Shown: positions 9,351 through 17,852 of the stretch, piece by piece | Numbering within the stretch: the first letter of the stretch is position 1 | Layout of the letters: every line of letters starts with the position of its first letter | DNA from: Porphyromonas asaccharolytica DSM 20707 | Lineage (GTDB): Bacteria; Bacteroidota; Bacteroidia; Bacteroidales; Porphyromonadaceae | NCBI RefSeq assembly: GCF_000212375.1 | Contig: NC_015501.1 | Span: 1,612,001-1,676,000, forward strand | Direction: 5' to 3' | DNA length: 64,000 nt | Translations under genes and position numbers: made by a program | The notes under the pieces: generated by a model | What the model was told of the DNA's origin: nothing | Database searches by the model: none | The model's input: the letters and a program-made list of their open reading frames with translations, nothing else

Positions 9351-10424
9351 CTACTTCTTAGGAGAGCTAGTTAGGTCTATTGGCTTACCTCCATAGGTCA
9401 GCTTAGCTAGCTGCGCCTTGGCTGCTGCGATCATCTCAGCGGATAGCGGTGCGAAGTGGATCTGCGAAGTGATAGCCTGCGCCTCATCGCTTAGCATCCA
9501 GTTGAGTAGACGAGCCGTCTCGACAGCTTCAGCCTCTGAGTGGTTGTCGTACTGCATCTCTTGGTAGGCGATGAGCCAGGTGAGACAGCTAATAGGATAA
9601 GCCTCAGGGTGCGACGAGTTGGTGATCATCTGACGTGTGTCGGGTGCAACCTCGCCAGCAGCTGCTGCAGAGATAGACTCGAGCGAGGGGAGGACAAAGT
9701 TGCCAGCCTGATTCTGTACCATGGCTGTCGGTATGTCTAGTGAGAAGCTGTACTCACTACCTACATATCCGAGCGCACCATCCGTCTGCGCGATTACGCC
9801 AGCGACGCCTGGATTGCCCTTGGCAGCCATACCAGTAGGCCACTTGAGCGACTTGCCCTTGCCCACTTGTGTAGCCCAGTCGGTGCTCACCTTCGTTAGA
9901 TAGTCGCTGAAGACGTTCGTCGTGCCACTACCATCGGAGCGATAGACGGGTGAGATCTCCTTGTCGGGGAGCTTTTGATCGGGGTTGATCGCAGCAATAG
10001 CGGGGTCGTTCCAGCGTGTTATCTTGCCTAGATAAATGTTGGCGATGATCTCGCCCGTGAGGTTCAGCTGTGAGATCTCAGGACAATTATAAGCGATGAC
10101 GACAGCTCCCATGCAGGTCGGTATATGTACCACAGGACGAGGCATCTCGGCCATATCTTCATCGGATAGAAAAGCATCAGTAGCAGCAAAGTGCACCACT
10201 TCGTCCTTGAGGCTACGTATACCACCACCGCTGCCTACAGCACCATAATTAATATGTATACCTGACTGCTCCTCATAGGCTTTGAACGCCTCGGTATAGT
10301 AGGGTAGTGGGAAGGTTGCTCCTGCTGCATCTAGTTCTCTCACCTGACCACCTTTGCCTGCACAGCTGGCAGTCATGACGGCGATGGCGATGAAGGCTAA
10401 AGCCTTGAGTGTACTCTTATTCAT
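9351..10424 (-). CDS. pstS: Phosphate-binding lipoprotein PstS
   Basis: A 357-residue substrate-binding protein with a lipoprotein signal (Cys21 after VMTAS). PstS motifs are visible: DAAGATFPLPYY near the N-terminus, YGAVGSGGGI, the ATDAFLS segment and the phosphate-binding RSDGSGTTNVF. It captures phosphate outside the inner membrane and delivers it to PstCA. It is the first gene of the pst-pho cluster; its leader carries an 8-bp hairpin and lies opposite rpsF, with a CCACGTGG array in between. Confidence 0.95.
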   Translation of the reverse strand: MNKSTLKALAFIAIAVMTASCAGKGGQVRELDAAGATFPLPYYTEAFKAYEEQSGIHINYGAVGSGGGIRSLKDEVVHFAATDAFLSDEDMAEMPRPVVHIPTCMGAVVIAYNCPEISQLNLTGEIIANIYLGKITRWNDPAIAAINPDQKLPDKEISPVYRSDGSGTTNVFSDYLTKVSTDWATQVGKGKSLKWPTGMAAKGNPGVAGVIAQTDGALGYVGSEYSFSLDIPTAMVQNQAGNFVLPSLESISAAAAGEVAPDTRQMITNSSHPEAYPISCLTWLIAYQEMQYDNHSEAEAVETARLLNWMLSDEAQAITSQIHFAPLSAEMIAAAKAQLAKLTYGGKPIDLTSSPKK

Positions 10425-10457
10425 AGTTCTATCAGTAAGTTAGTTGTCTATCTTAAT

Positions 10458-10511
10458 GGGAGGTCCCTTCTGATCTTATCGGGGAGACCTCCCTTTTCGT
10501 TTGCAATATTA
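10458..10511 (-). promoter_or_regulatory. pstS leader hairpin and possible promoter box
   Basis: GGGAGGTC (10458-10465) and GACCTCCC (10486-10493) form a perfect 8-bp stem in the presumed pstS leader. Just upstream on the minus strand lies TAATATTG (10504-10511), one base from the TAnnTTTG consensus and the same variant seen before the tetR gene. No good -33 box was found. The hairpin would be near the 5' end of the pstS mRNA. Confidence 0.4.
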
Positions 10512-10603
10512 CGGCCAATGGATTATTCCCCTGTGACGAAAATGTTACGGCGCTGTGAAGATGTTAAGCGATCGGGTGCCTTTGCTTTAGAAAGTGTCGA
10601 TCT

Positions 10604-10763
10604 CCACGTGGAAATTCTCAAATCCCCACGTGAAGAATAAAAATTCTCCACGTAGGCGAGAAATAAAACTTCGGAGGAATCAAATGAAACTTCGGAGGAA
10701 ATGATTCACGCCCACGTGAAAAATGAAAAATATCCACGTGGAGATTTGAGAATTTCCACGTGG
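10604..10763 (-). repeat. Eight-box CCACGTGG array, copy A (inverted)
   Basis: CCACGTGG-type boxes start at 10604, 10626, 10648, 10712, 10734 and 10756, and CTTCGGAG boxes at 10669 and 10690. Spacing between box starts is 22, 22, 21, 21, 22, 22, 22 bp, the mirror of copies B and C. The spacers are A/T-rich. The copy lies in the divergent region between pstS and rpsF. It lacks the ACATATC ends seen on copies B and C, so only the core array is preserved. Confidence 0.9.
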
Positions 10764-10823
10764 ATATCGGATAAGAGTCGCTTGAACCAAAACATTTTCT
10801 TAAGGGTCGGCAGAATGGATCGC

Positions 10824-10853
10824 TTGTTTATCCAATAAAAATGTGTACCTTTG
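10824..10853 (+). promoter_or_regulatory. Promoter of the rpsF operon
   Basis: TTG at 10824-10826, a 19-bp spacer and TACCTTTG at 10846-10853 match the Bacteroidota sigma-70-type promoter (TTG, about 19 bp, TAnnTTTG). The rpsF ATG is 29 bp beyond the -7 box. Confidence 0.75.
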
Positions 10854-10881
10854 CAGGCAATAGCGTTTTTACTAACTATAT

Positions 10882-11229
10882 ATGAACCACTACGAAACCG
10901 TTTTCATTTTAACTCCCGTTTTGTCTGATGCTCAGATGAAGGAAGCGGTAGATAAGTTCACCTCACATCTCACCTCTGCAGGTGCCACGATTGTGAACGA
11001 TGAGCACTGGGGGCTCAAGAAGCTCGCCTATCCCATCGAGAAGAAGTCTACCGGATTCTATCACTTCATAGAGTTTGACGCTGAGCCCTCAGTGATCAAG
11101 CCCTTTGAGACACTCTTGAGACGTGACGAGACGGTCCTGCGCTACCTAACGATCGCTCAGGACAAGTTCCACCATGCGTATGCTGAGAAGCGTCGCTCAC
11201 TGAAAAGTAACCCTGTAGCAGAGAAGTAA
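10882..11229 (+). CDS. rpsF: 30S ribosomal protein S6
   Basis: A 115-residue protein with the S6 ferredoxin-like fold: [16 protein letters not shown] at the start, the [13 protein letters not shown] segment and [18 protein letters not shown]6 binds 16S rRNA with S18 in the platform of the small subunit. It is the first gene of the classic S6-S18-L9 operon, 2 bp before rpsR. Confidence 0.97.
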   Translation: MNHYETVFILTPVLSDAQMKEAVDKFTSHLTSAGATIVNDEHWGLKKLAYPIEKKSTGFYHFIEFDAEPSVIKPFETLLRRDETVLRYLTIAQDKFHHAYAEKRRSLKSNPVAEK

Positions 11230-11231
11230 TC

Positions 11232-11498
11232 ATGGCAAGAACAAGAAGAGGTCGTTATAGCAGACCACTCCCAGGAGAGGTACAGCAGAAGAAGTACTGC
11301 CGCTTTAAGAAGGCTGGCATCAAGTATGTGGACTACAAGGATCCCGAGTTCCTTAAGAAGTTCCTCAACGATCAGGGTAAGATCCTCCCACGTCGTATCA
11401 CAGGCAATAGCCTTAAGTTCCAGCGTCGTGTAGCTCAGGCTGTCAAGCGTGCTCGTCACCTAGCTCTGCTACCCTTCGTAACGGACCTTATGAAGTAA
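11232..11498 (+). CDS. rpsR: 30S ribosomal protein S18
   Basis: An 88-residue basic protein with the S18 core: [50 protein letters not shown]. It pairs with S6 on 16S rRNA. The first position of the usual zinc-type motif retains Cys (KKYC). Gap to rpsF is 2 bp and to rplI 25 bp. Confidence 0.97.
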   Translation: MARTRRGRYSRPLPGEVQQKKYCRFKKAGIKYVDYKDPEFLKKFLNDQGKILPRRITGNSLKFQRRVAQAVKRARHLALLPFVTDLMK

Positions 11499-11523
11499 TC
11501 ATCACCTAGAGACCGATAAGACA

Positions 11524-12087
11524 ATGGAAGTAATACTGAAAGAAGACATTATCAACCTAGGCTTTAAGGATGATATCGTAACCGTCAAGGACGGCTACGG
11601 ACGCAACTATCTGATCCCTCAGAAGAAGGCTGTCATCGCTAGCGAGAGCGCTAAGAAGATGCTTGCTGAGGAGCTACGCCAGAGAGCTCACAAGCTCGAA
11701 GCTATCAAGCAGGAGGCGCAGGCTCTTGGCGAGAAGATCGATGGTCTACACCTAGAGATCAAGGCTAAGACATCTAAGTATGGTGTCATCTTTGGCTCTG
11801 TAACGAACATCCAGCTCGCTGAGGCACTCGCTGAGAAGGGCTTCGAGATCGATCGCAAGATCATCCAGATCAAGAAGGCTGTCAAGGAGGTCGGCGACTA
11901 CGATGCTCAGGTACGTCTGCACCGCGATGTGATCGTTCCGATCACCTTTACCGTCATCTCGGAGAATCACGCCGTCATCGAGTCTGAGAATCCCGCTCCT
12001 GCACCTGCTGCTGAAGCACCTGCTGAGGAGGGCGCTGAGGAGGCTCCAAAGGCTCAGGCTGAGGAGACAGCTACGGCTGCCGAGTAA
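11524..12087 (+). CDS. rplI: 50S ribosomal protein L9 with acidic Ala/Glu tail
   Basis: The first 150 or so residues are standard L9: MEVILKEDIINLGFKDDIV, DGYGRNYLIP, the connecting helix and a C-terminal domain. After about residue 155 there is an extra tail of some 30 residues made almost only of Ala, Glu and Pro, so the protein is 187 residues instead of about 150. L9 sits at the base of the L1 stalk and affects frame maintenance. The tail is probably disordered; whether it has a function is unknown. Confidence 0.95.
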   Translation: MEVILKEDIINLGFKDDIVTVKDGYGRNYLIPQKKAVIASESAKKMLAEELRQRAHKLEAIKQEAQALGEKIDGLHLEIKAKTSKYGVIFGSVTNIQLAEALAEKGFEIDRKIIQIKKAVKEVGDYDAQVRLHRDVIVPITFTVISENHAVIESENPAPAPAAEAPAEEGAEEAPKAQAEETATAAE

Positions 12088-12131
12088 ATCAATCGTATGC
12101 TCTACGGGTACTCTAGAGCAGTACAATATAT

Positions 12132-12174
12132 AGCAAAAGGTCGTCACGTAGTATATACGTGGCGACCTTTTGCT
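12132..12174 (+). terminator. Bidirectional intrinsic terminator after rplI
   Basis: AGCAAAAGGTCG...CGACCTTTTGCT forms a long near-perfect stem with the inner CACGTA/TACGTG pairing around GTATA. The 3' arm carries the T-run (TTTTGCT), and the 5' arm gives A-run/T-run symmetry, so it can work in both directions. It ends the rpsF-rpsR-rplI operon. Confidence 0.85.
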
Positions 12175-12230
12175 ATGACCTATTGCATAGTGCTTGCCGC
12201 TAGGAGATAAGACGGTGGCTTGATGCGGTT

Positions 12231-12405
12231 GAGACTGTTGCAAAAGTCAACAGTCTCACAATCTTGCTTGCAAGATTGTCCAGATTTTGCAGAAAGGATG
12301 AAGCGCAAGGCGCTGAGGGTGAGGTCTGAAGGGAGCATACCTCCGTATGTGACCGAAGCCGAATCCCGAAAGCAACACAGCGATTTGCCTTTATGCAACG
12401 GTCTC
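12231..12405. mobile_element. 175-bp MITE with 5-bp target duplication
   Basis: The ends are GAGACTGTTGCA at 12231 and TGCAACGGTCTC ending at 12405, an inverted repeat matching at 11 of 12 positions. The flanks are a direct CGGTT repeat (12226-12230 and 12406-12410), a 5-bp target duplication. The left end also folds on itself (GAGACTGTTG/CAACAGTCTC, 7-nt loop). No transposase is encoded, so it must have been moved in trans. The right target copy overlaps the TAA stop of the AddA-like gene, which is preserved. A 19-bp match to the left end recurs at 47501. Confidence 0.85.
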
Positions 12406-12408
12406 CGG

Positions 12409-15400
12409 TTAGTCTACCTCGACGATATGGTGCCCATCGGCAGAGAGGTAGAGGAGGTAGGCGCATACCCTCTTGAAGCCACTCTCTAGGAGTGCCTTGC
12501 GGTAGCTACGCAGCTGGCGCTTGTGGCGCTCAGTGTACTGCTGCGCCTCGCCACCGCTCTTGTAGTCTATGATGACTGCTTGCTGCTCCTCGTCGTACAG
12601 GATACGATCGGGACGCTCTATGCGGGCTTGTCTGGTCTCGCTCTCGGTGTCTTGTGAGAGTCTGACGATGCTTCGCTCATTGATCACCTGCCACCCGCTA
12701 CTTCGATCGTAGTATTCGGCTATCTTCGGGTCTGTGAGTGCCTGCTCTAGTAGCTTAGCGAGAGCGTCTCGCTGATCTTGGGGGATGAGTCCCTGAAGGC
12801 ATTTCATATCGAGTAGCTTCACTAGCTCATCGTGCTCTAGGTAGTCGATCTCACTCAGCAAGGCGTGGAGGAAGAGACCATTGCGCACGGCATCTTGCGC
12901 CTGATAGGAGACGCTCTGGGAGCGACGCACACGTAGCTGGGCTAGAGCTCCTATCTGCTCTCTGCCAGGTATGCTGACGAGCCGTGAGGTGTCGCTGGAG
13001 GGTGTCGTAGGCTTAGGCGGTGCGGTGGTAGGATCGGTCTGATAGTAAAAGATCCTTTGCTTAATCTCCGCATCTTCTGACGGCGAGGCCTTGAGCTCCG
13101 AGCATTGGAGGTCGATCGTCTCCTGTGACAATAAATCAGGTTTTTGATTATGGCCGGGCTCTTGGATTTGTGTGACTAGTTCAGAAATGAGTCGCTCGAA
13201 GTTGATACTCGTCCCCGACTGCCCCTTGTTCTCACTGAGTATGAGGTGCATCTCGCTCTTGGCACGTGTCATCGCTACATAAAACGCATTGATGCGGTCT
13301 AGGAGAGCAAGATGCTCCTCGGCAACAATCTTCTCGCGGAAGAGGGTGCTTCGAGCCTCTTTGGTGGGGGAGATAGGGAGTAGGGTGGGGATTTCGACGT
13401 TTCCGCCTAGGAGCTTATGTAGTTCGGCCATTATCTCCTCATCGCGACACCAGATGGTATCCGTATGCTCTAGTAGCCTCATCTGGTACTCTAGGAGGCA
13501 GACGACGGGAAAGCCGAGTCCCTTGGCCGAGTGTATGGTGAGGAGCTGCAGGGCGTCTTGTGTCTCTAAGCTTAGTCTGGGGGTGTGAGTCTCTAGCCAC
13601 TCTAAGAAGCCCTGCAGGTCTACGTAGTTGTCCTGGCTGTAGTCCTGGACGGTGTCTAGGAGTGCGTCTATGTAGGACTGGTCGGCGGAGGTGATGAGGG
13701 GACGTACGATCTCTACGATCAGTAAGGTTAGCTCATAGAGCGAGGCACTGAGTCCCTCCTGGTAGCAACGTGCGAGGTCTAAGGCGGGTGAGTCACTGAG
13801 GCTGCGAGCTAGCTCGGCATAGTGCGTTACGGCTAGTCGGTGCTCGAAGCTCTTGCTGTAAAGCTCCTCGCTGGCTCCCGCATTGACTAGGACGCTCTGC
13901 ATGATCTCTACGATGAGACGGTAGAGCGGGTTGGCATCTAGTGAGAGCATCTCACGGGATACGAAGGCAAGCGGCTGCAGGTGCTGGTTCTTGTTTTTGT
14001 CGTTCTCGAGCTCTTTGTTGTACAGGATGATAGCCTGAGCGATGCGCTGGAGGGTGTCGTTATTTGGCGTTAGGATGGCGATGTCCGAGAGCTTATAGCC
14101 ACGCTCTCGTATGGAGGGGATGACATGGCGGAGGAGATAGTCGATCTTTGTCTGGAGCTGACTTGGAGGAGTCGTCTCAGCGTTGTCGTCCTCTTCCGTT
14201 GCTGCTGTTGGCTGTGATATCTCGGGCGTTTTCTCCCATTGATGTATGAAGACTCCACCTATCTTATTTTGGTTTGGATCGGGGACCTCTTGGTGTACCT
14301 CTTCAGGATCGTAGACCTTTTGGATCAGGTTAGAACTCTCTAGCTTGAGCTCGGAGGCGTAGGGTAGAAGCGAGAAAAAGCGATTGTTGAAGGAGACGAT
14401 CGCTGGAGCGCTACGCCAGTTGTTCGGTAGGTTTAGTGTCTGCTGGTCCTTGGGGAAGTCTTTGCTAAGATCGTTTTGCAGGAGCATCGGGTCGCTATTG
14501 CGAAAGCGGTAGATGCTCTGCTTGACATCACCCACGATGAAGATCTCACCAGAACTACTCAGCGCCTCCTCAAGGAGTGGAACGAAGTTCTCGTACTGAA
14601 AGCGACTAGTGTCCTGAAACTCATCGATCATGTGATGCGTCAGCTTGGTGCCTAGCCGCTCATAGATAAAAGCGGTGCTCCCCTCGCCGCTCACAAGGGT
14701 ACGTATGAGTCGCTTAGCATCGTCTAGGAGCGTGATGCCTAGCTCTTCAGATACTTTGTAGACATTCTCCTGTATCTCTCCGAGGAGCTGTAGCTCGTAT
14801 CCATTTCTGATCGCAGTACGTAGGGTAAAGAGATCTGTGTAGAGGCGGAGTATCGTCTGAAAGATGCTGATCAGCGGGGAGTCTTCGATGCCTTTGGTGT
14901 AGCGATCGTCAAGGGCTTCGGTGACATCTAGGTTCTTCAAGTACTTATCCCAGGTGGTAGCGGTTATATAGGAGTTTGTAGCACCGATCGTCGGCTCATC
15001 CTTTGTTGTATCCGTGAGCCTCGTCAGTGGCGAGTTCTTGCCACCTGGGAGCTTGGTCCCCTCGGGGACGAGCGATCGGGCTGTTGCCACCTGATCCCTG
15101 ATCTGCTCCTGCACCACCACGATCTGCTTCTCGACAGCACGAACGAAGCTGTCGTAGGTCTGAGGCTCAAAAAGCCTCTCCCCATTGAAGGCGTGCTCTT
15201 GTATCTGCTCGTTGTATAGCTGCTTGGCAAAGAGCTTCAAGCTCTTTCGCAGGGCGTAGATAGACTTCTCCTTGCGATTGACCAGAAAGCTCTTGATAGC
15301 TTGCTGAGCGATGGGGGAGGGCTGCTCAAAGAGTCGCTCCACAGCTAGACTTAGTATCTGATCTGTGGAGAGCTCGATGCGCATCGAGGGACGCTGCTTG

Positions 15401-15780
15401 AGCTCGATCGCTAGCGCATGGATGATGTCTTGGAAGAAGGAGTCGATCGTCTTGACTCGTAGCCCGCCATAGTCGAAGAGTATGGACTGGAGTGCCGTGC
15501 GTGCTTTTGTGGATAGCTGCGCATCGCTGTAACCCTCCTTGTTAAAGCTGTCGTAGAAAGGCGACTCTTGAGGCTTTGTCGCCAATGTGTAGAGCTCCTT
15601 GAAGAATCGCTCCTTGAGCTCTCTAGTCGCTAGGTTGGTAAAGGTGACCGCCTGCACCTCTTGGTAACTACTCCTAGGCTTCTCCAGGACATGGCGCAGG
15701 AAAGCTTCCGTCATGGTGTGGGTCTTGCCCGCTCCTGCCGAAGCTTTGTAGATATGTAGTCGCTTTTCCTCTGTACTCAT
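12409..15780 (-). CDS. AddA/RecB-like UvrD-family helicase-nuclease
   Basis: A 1123-residue protein with the UvrD/Rep helicase motifs: Q-type KASAGAGKTHT Walker A (residues 12-20), AVTFTNLATRELKER, DEFQDTSRFQ (motif II), GDVKQSIYRFR (motif III), LLTIHSAKGLGFPVV and FYVAMTRAKSEMHL (motif VI). The C-terminus has a PD-(D/E)xK nuclease core, with DRILYDE and IIDYKSG (about residue 1072) followed by QLRSYRKALLES. Such proteins resect double-strand breaks for recombination, usually with AddB. No addB-like gene is adjacent. The gene starts 4 bp after the membrane protein gene and its stop codon abuts the 175-bp MITE. Confidence 0.8.
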   Translation of the reverse strand: MSTEEKRLHIYKASAGAGKTHTMTEAFLRHVLEKPRSSYQEVQAVTFTNLATRELKERFFKELYTLATKPQESPFYDSFNKEGYSDAQLSTKARTALQSILFDYGGLRVKTIDSFFQDIIHALAIELKQRPSMRIELSTDQILSLAVERLFEQPSPIAQQAIKSFLVNRKEKSIYALRKSLKLFAKQLYNEQIQEHAFNGERLFEPQTYDSFVRAVEKQIVVVQEQIRDQVATARSLVPEGTKLPGGKNSPLTRLTDTTKDEPTIGATNSYITATTWDKYLKNLDVTEALDDRYTKGIEDSPLISIFQTILRLYTDLFTLRTAIRNGYELQLLGEIQENVYKVSEELGITLLDDAKRLIRTLVSGEGSTAFIYERLGTKLTHHMIDEFQDTSRFQYENFVPLLEEALSSSGEIFIVGDVKQSIYRFRNSDPMLLQNDLSKDFPKDQQTLNLPNNWRSAPAIVSFNNRFFSLLPYASELKLESSNLIQKVYDPEEVHQEVPDPNQNKIGGVFIHQWEKTPEISQPTAATEEDDNAETTPPSQLQTKIDYLLRHVIPSIRERGYKLSDIAILTPNNDTLQRIAQAIILYNKELENDKNKNQHLQPLAFVSREMLSLDANPLYRLIVEIMQSVLVNAGASEELYSKSFEHRLAVTHYAELARSLSDSPALDLARCYQEGLSASLYELTLLIVEIVRPLITSADQSYIDALLDTVQDYSQDNYVDLQGFLEWLETHTPRLSLETQDALQLLTIHSAKGLGFPVVCLLEYQMRLLEHTDTIWCRDEEIMAELHKLLGGNVEIPTLLPISPTKEARSTLFREKIVAEEHLALLDRINAFYVAMTRAKSEMHLILSENKGQSGTSINFERLISELVTQIQEPGHNQKPDLLSQETIDLQCSELKASPSEDAEIKQRIFYYQTDPTTAPPKPTTPSSDTSRLVSIPGREQIGALAQLRVRRSQSVSYQAQDAVRNGLFLHALLSEIDYLEHDELVKLLDMKCLQGLIPQDQRDALAKLLEQALTDPKIAEYYDRSSGWQVINERSIVRLSQDTESETRQARIERPDRILYDEEQQAVIIDYKSGGEAQQYTERHKRQLRSYRKALLESGFKRVCAYLLYLSADGHHIVEVD

Positions 15781-15784
15781 AGCT

Positions 15785-16771
15785 CTATTGTGGAGACTCT
15801 TGTTGCTCCTCTCGATGTAGGTTGCTGAGAAGTCCCTCGTAGAGCTTGCGATACTCCGACTCTAGGTAAAGCTGCACCCCTAGGGTCATCAGCGTCATGA
15901 CGACGCCTGTCACAACTAGATACCAAAGCTCCCAACGGAAGGCTAGGGTGAGGACGAGCAGTATCCAGCGGTTGTAGTTGCTGAGCAGACCTAGCGTGAC
16001 ACCGATGCTGCGCTTATACTGGGGCATCTGCTGAACAAACTGAGCTGGCACGCCGCTCTGATGCGCATGCCGATAGAGTAGGGACTGCAGACGATAATGC
16101 CACGGGAGAATGAGTTCCCAGAGCGTGAGCAAGCGATAGAGCGCACGCCTGGTCCGCAGACTCTCTGGTCCCTTAGGATTGGTTGCTTGATATCCTCGTT
16201 GGTATCGGTAGGCGAAGAGCGGGGCGTAGTGCTGTGCCTCTACTTGTACAGACATGCTGCGCTGATAGTACCTGATGAAGTACTCGATGAGTAGCTGATA
16301 GAGGTAAAGTACGACGATGCTAAGTGCTAGCCCTGCGTACCACCAACCCGACACTCCCGCAGCTTCTGCCTCTTGTGGCGGATAAGTGCTGATACGTATC
16401 GGCAAGGAGACGAGGAGAGCCAGCTGTATGACAATCGGGGTAGCTGTGTACCATAAGACGATCTGCTTGCCGAGCGTCGGGATCGTACGTCTCGCGACAC
16501 GTTGCCGCTCTATCGACCAAGCGGTCTCGTTGAGTATCAGAGCCAGCAGTATGACTACCGAGCCGACGATGCTACTCCATAGGGAGATCGGATCGATCAG
16601 TGTGAAAGCTGCGACGACGCCCATAAGCATCGCCAGCATAGACATGTAGTGAGCCTCGGCAAAGTCTGTACGCGCCAGCACTTCATGGGCTATGCGATCT
16701 GTCATAGGTCTGATCCCTTTGCGAGCTATGAGTCCATTGATGCGCTCCATATCCTTTGTCGCTCTTTGCAT
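15785..16771 (-). CDS. Integral membrane protein of unknown function
   Basis: I do not recognise this 328-residue protein. About six membrane segments are visible: two near residues 40-80, one near 105-128, one near 145-170 and two near 262-305. Between segments four and five lies a soluble stretch rich in Arg and Tyr (about 175-255). It starts directly after pdxA (the pdxA stop begins at 16772) and ends 4 bp before the AddA-like gene, so it belongs to one transcription unit with both. Nothing in the sequence gives an enzyme or transport signature. Confidence 0.75.
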   Translation of the reverse strand: MQRATKDMERINGLIARKGIRPMTDRIAHEVLARTDFAEAHYMSMLAMLMGVVAAFTLIDPISLWSSIVGSVVILLALILNETAWSIERQRVARRTIPTLGKQIVLWYTATPIVIQLALLVSLPIRISTYPPQEAEAAGVSGWWYAGLALSIVVLYLYQLLIEYFIRYYQRSMSVQVEAQHYAPLFAYRYQRGYQATNPKGPESLRTRRALYRLLTLWELILPWHYRLQSLLYRHAHQSGVPAQFVQQMPQYKRSIGVTLGLLSNYNRWILLVLTLAFRWELWYLVVTGVVMTLMTLGVQLYLESEYRKLYEGLLSNLHREEQQESPQ

Positions 16772-17845
16772 TTACTCGTTATCTCCTCGTTTGTTCTTGT
16801 AGAGCTTAGGCAGCACATTACTGCGAGCCTCCTCGTCAGCTATGCGATGGCGATAGAGATCGATAGCCATGTAGATAGACTCCATAAGTGCCTGCTCGTT
16901 GGCGATGCCCTGCATCACGATGTCGTAGCCCGTGCCGTGATCTGGCGAGGTGCGTATGATCGGTAGACCCGCCGTCACGTTGACCCCATCGTGTAGGTGT
17001 AGTAACTTGAAGGGCGCTAAGCCCTGATCATGGTACATAGCCAAGACTGCATCATACTGCTGATAAGCTCCCGACCCCCAAAAGCCATCGGCCGAGAAAG
17101 GTCCAAACGCATAGATCCCCATCTCACGCTGCGCAATGGCAATAGATGGTGCGATGACCTCAAGCTCCTCGGAGCCGATCAGTCCGTTGTCACCAGCGTG
17201 TGGATTGAGTCCGAGGACTGCTATGCGAGGCGAAGAGATCAAAAAGTCACGTCGCAACGCTTCGTCTAGGATCTCCAAAGTCTTGATCACCTTTCTCTGA
17301 GTGATCACTTGAGACACTTGGCTGATCGGATCATGCGTCGAGACCAAAGCAACCCGCAGACCCGAAGATGCTGCAAGGATCATCAGCGGCTCCTTGCCCT
17401 GTCCGCAAGCCACGCCTAGATAGGCAGTGTGCCCTTTGTAGGGGAAGCGGTCTTGAGGCATAGCCGACTTATTGATCGGGCAAGTGACCAGCACATCAAT
17501 AGCTCCACGGTTTATGTCGCTCGTGGCTCGCTCTAGGGCAGCCAGAGCGGCTACTCCCGCTGCCTCGGTCACCTTGCCAGGCGTCACATCGATATCATCC
17601 CCTACCACGTCAATCACGTTGACCACGTTGGGCTCAGCCTCCTCGGCGTTAGTGATCAGATGCCACGAGACACGTTCCATCTCCAGAGCCTTGCTGTAGT
17701 AAGCGGCGATACGTGGAGATCCATATATAATAGGTGTAAAGAGGTCGGTCACGCCATGGCGATTGAAGAGCTTGAGCAGTAGCTCATAGCTCGTCCCGTT
17801 GATGTCGCCGTGGGTTATCCCGACTACAATTCTTCTGTCAGTCAT
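16772..17845 (-). CDS. pdxA: 4-hydroxythreonine-4-phosphate dehydrogenase
   Basis: A 357-residue PdxA. Visible motifs are GITHGDINGTSYEL at the N-terminus, VTCPINKSAM, GHTAYLG, VSTHDPISQV, LNPHAGDNGLIG and MYHDQGLAPFKLLH; the last three supply the His/Asp metal ligands of the family. It oxidises and decarboxylates 4-phosphohydroxy-L-threonine on the way to pyridoxine phosphate with PdxJ, which is not in the window. It lies 7 bp after the DUF4837-like lipoprotein gene. Confidence 0.95.
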   Translation of the reverse strand: MTDRRIVVGITHGDINGTSYELLLKLFNRHGVTDLFTPIIYGSPRIAAYYSKALEMERVSWHLITNAEEAEPNVVNVIDVVGDDIDVTPGKVTEAAGVAALAALERATSDINRGAIDVLVTCPINKSAMPQDRFPYKGHTAYLGVACGQGKEPLMILAASSGLRVALVSTHDPISQVSQVITQRKVIKTLEILDEALRRDFLISSPRIAVLGLNPHAGDNGLIGSEELEVIAPSIAIAQREMGIYAFGPFSADGFWGSGAYQQYDAVLAMYHDQGLAPFKLLHLHDGVNVTAGLPIIRTSPDHGTGYDIVMQGIANEQALMESIYMAIDLYRHRIADEEARSNVLPKLYKNKRGDNE

Positions 17846-17852
17846 AAAATGT

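Noticed and set aside
12180-12489. Short frames on both strands between rplI and the AddA-like gene
   Set aside because: They cross the MITE ends and the end of the AddA-like gene and have no independent support.
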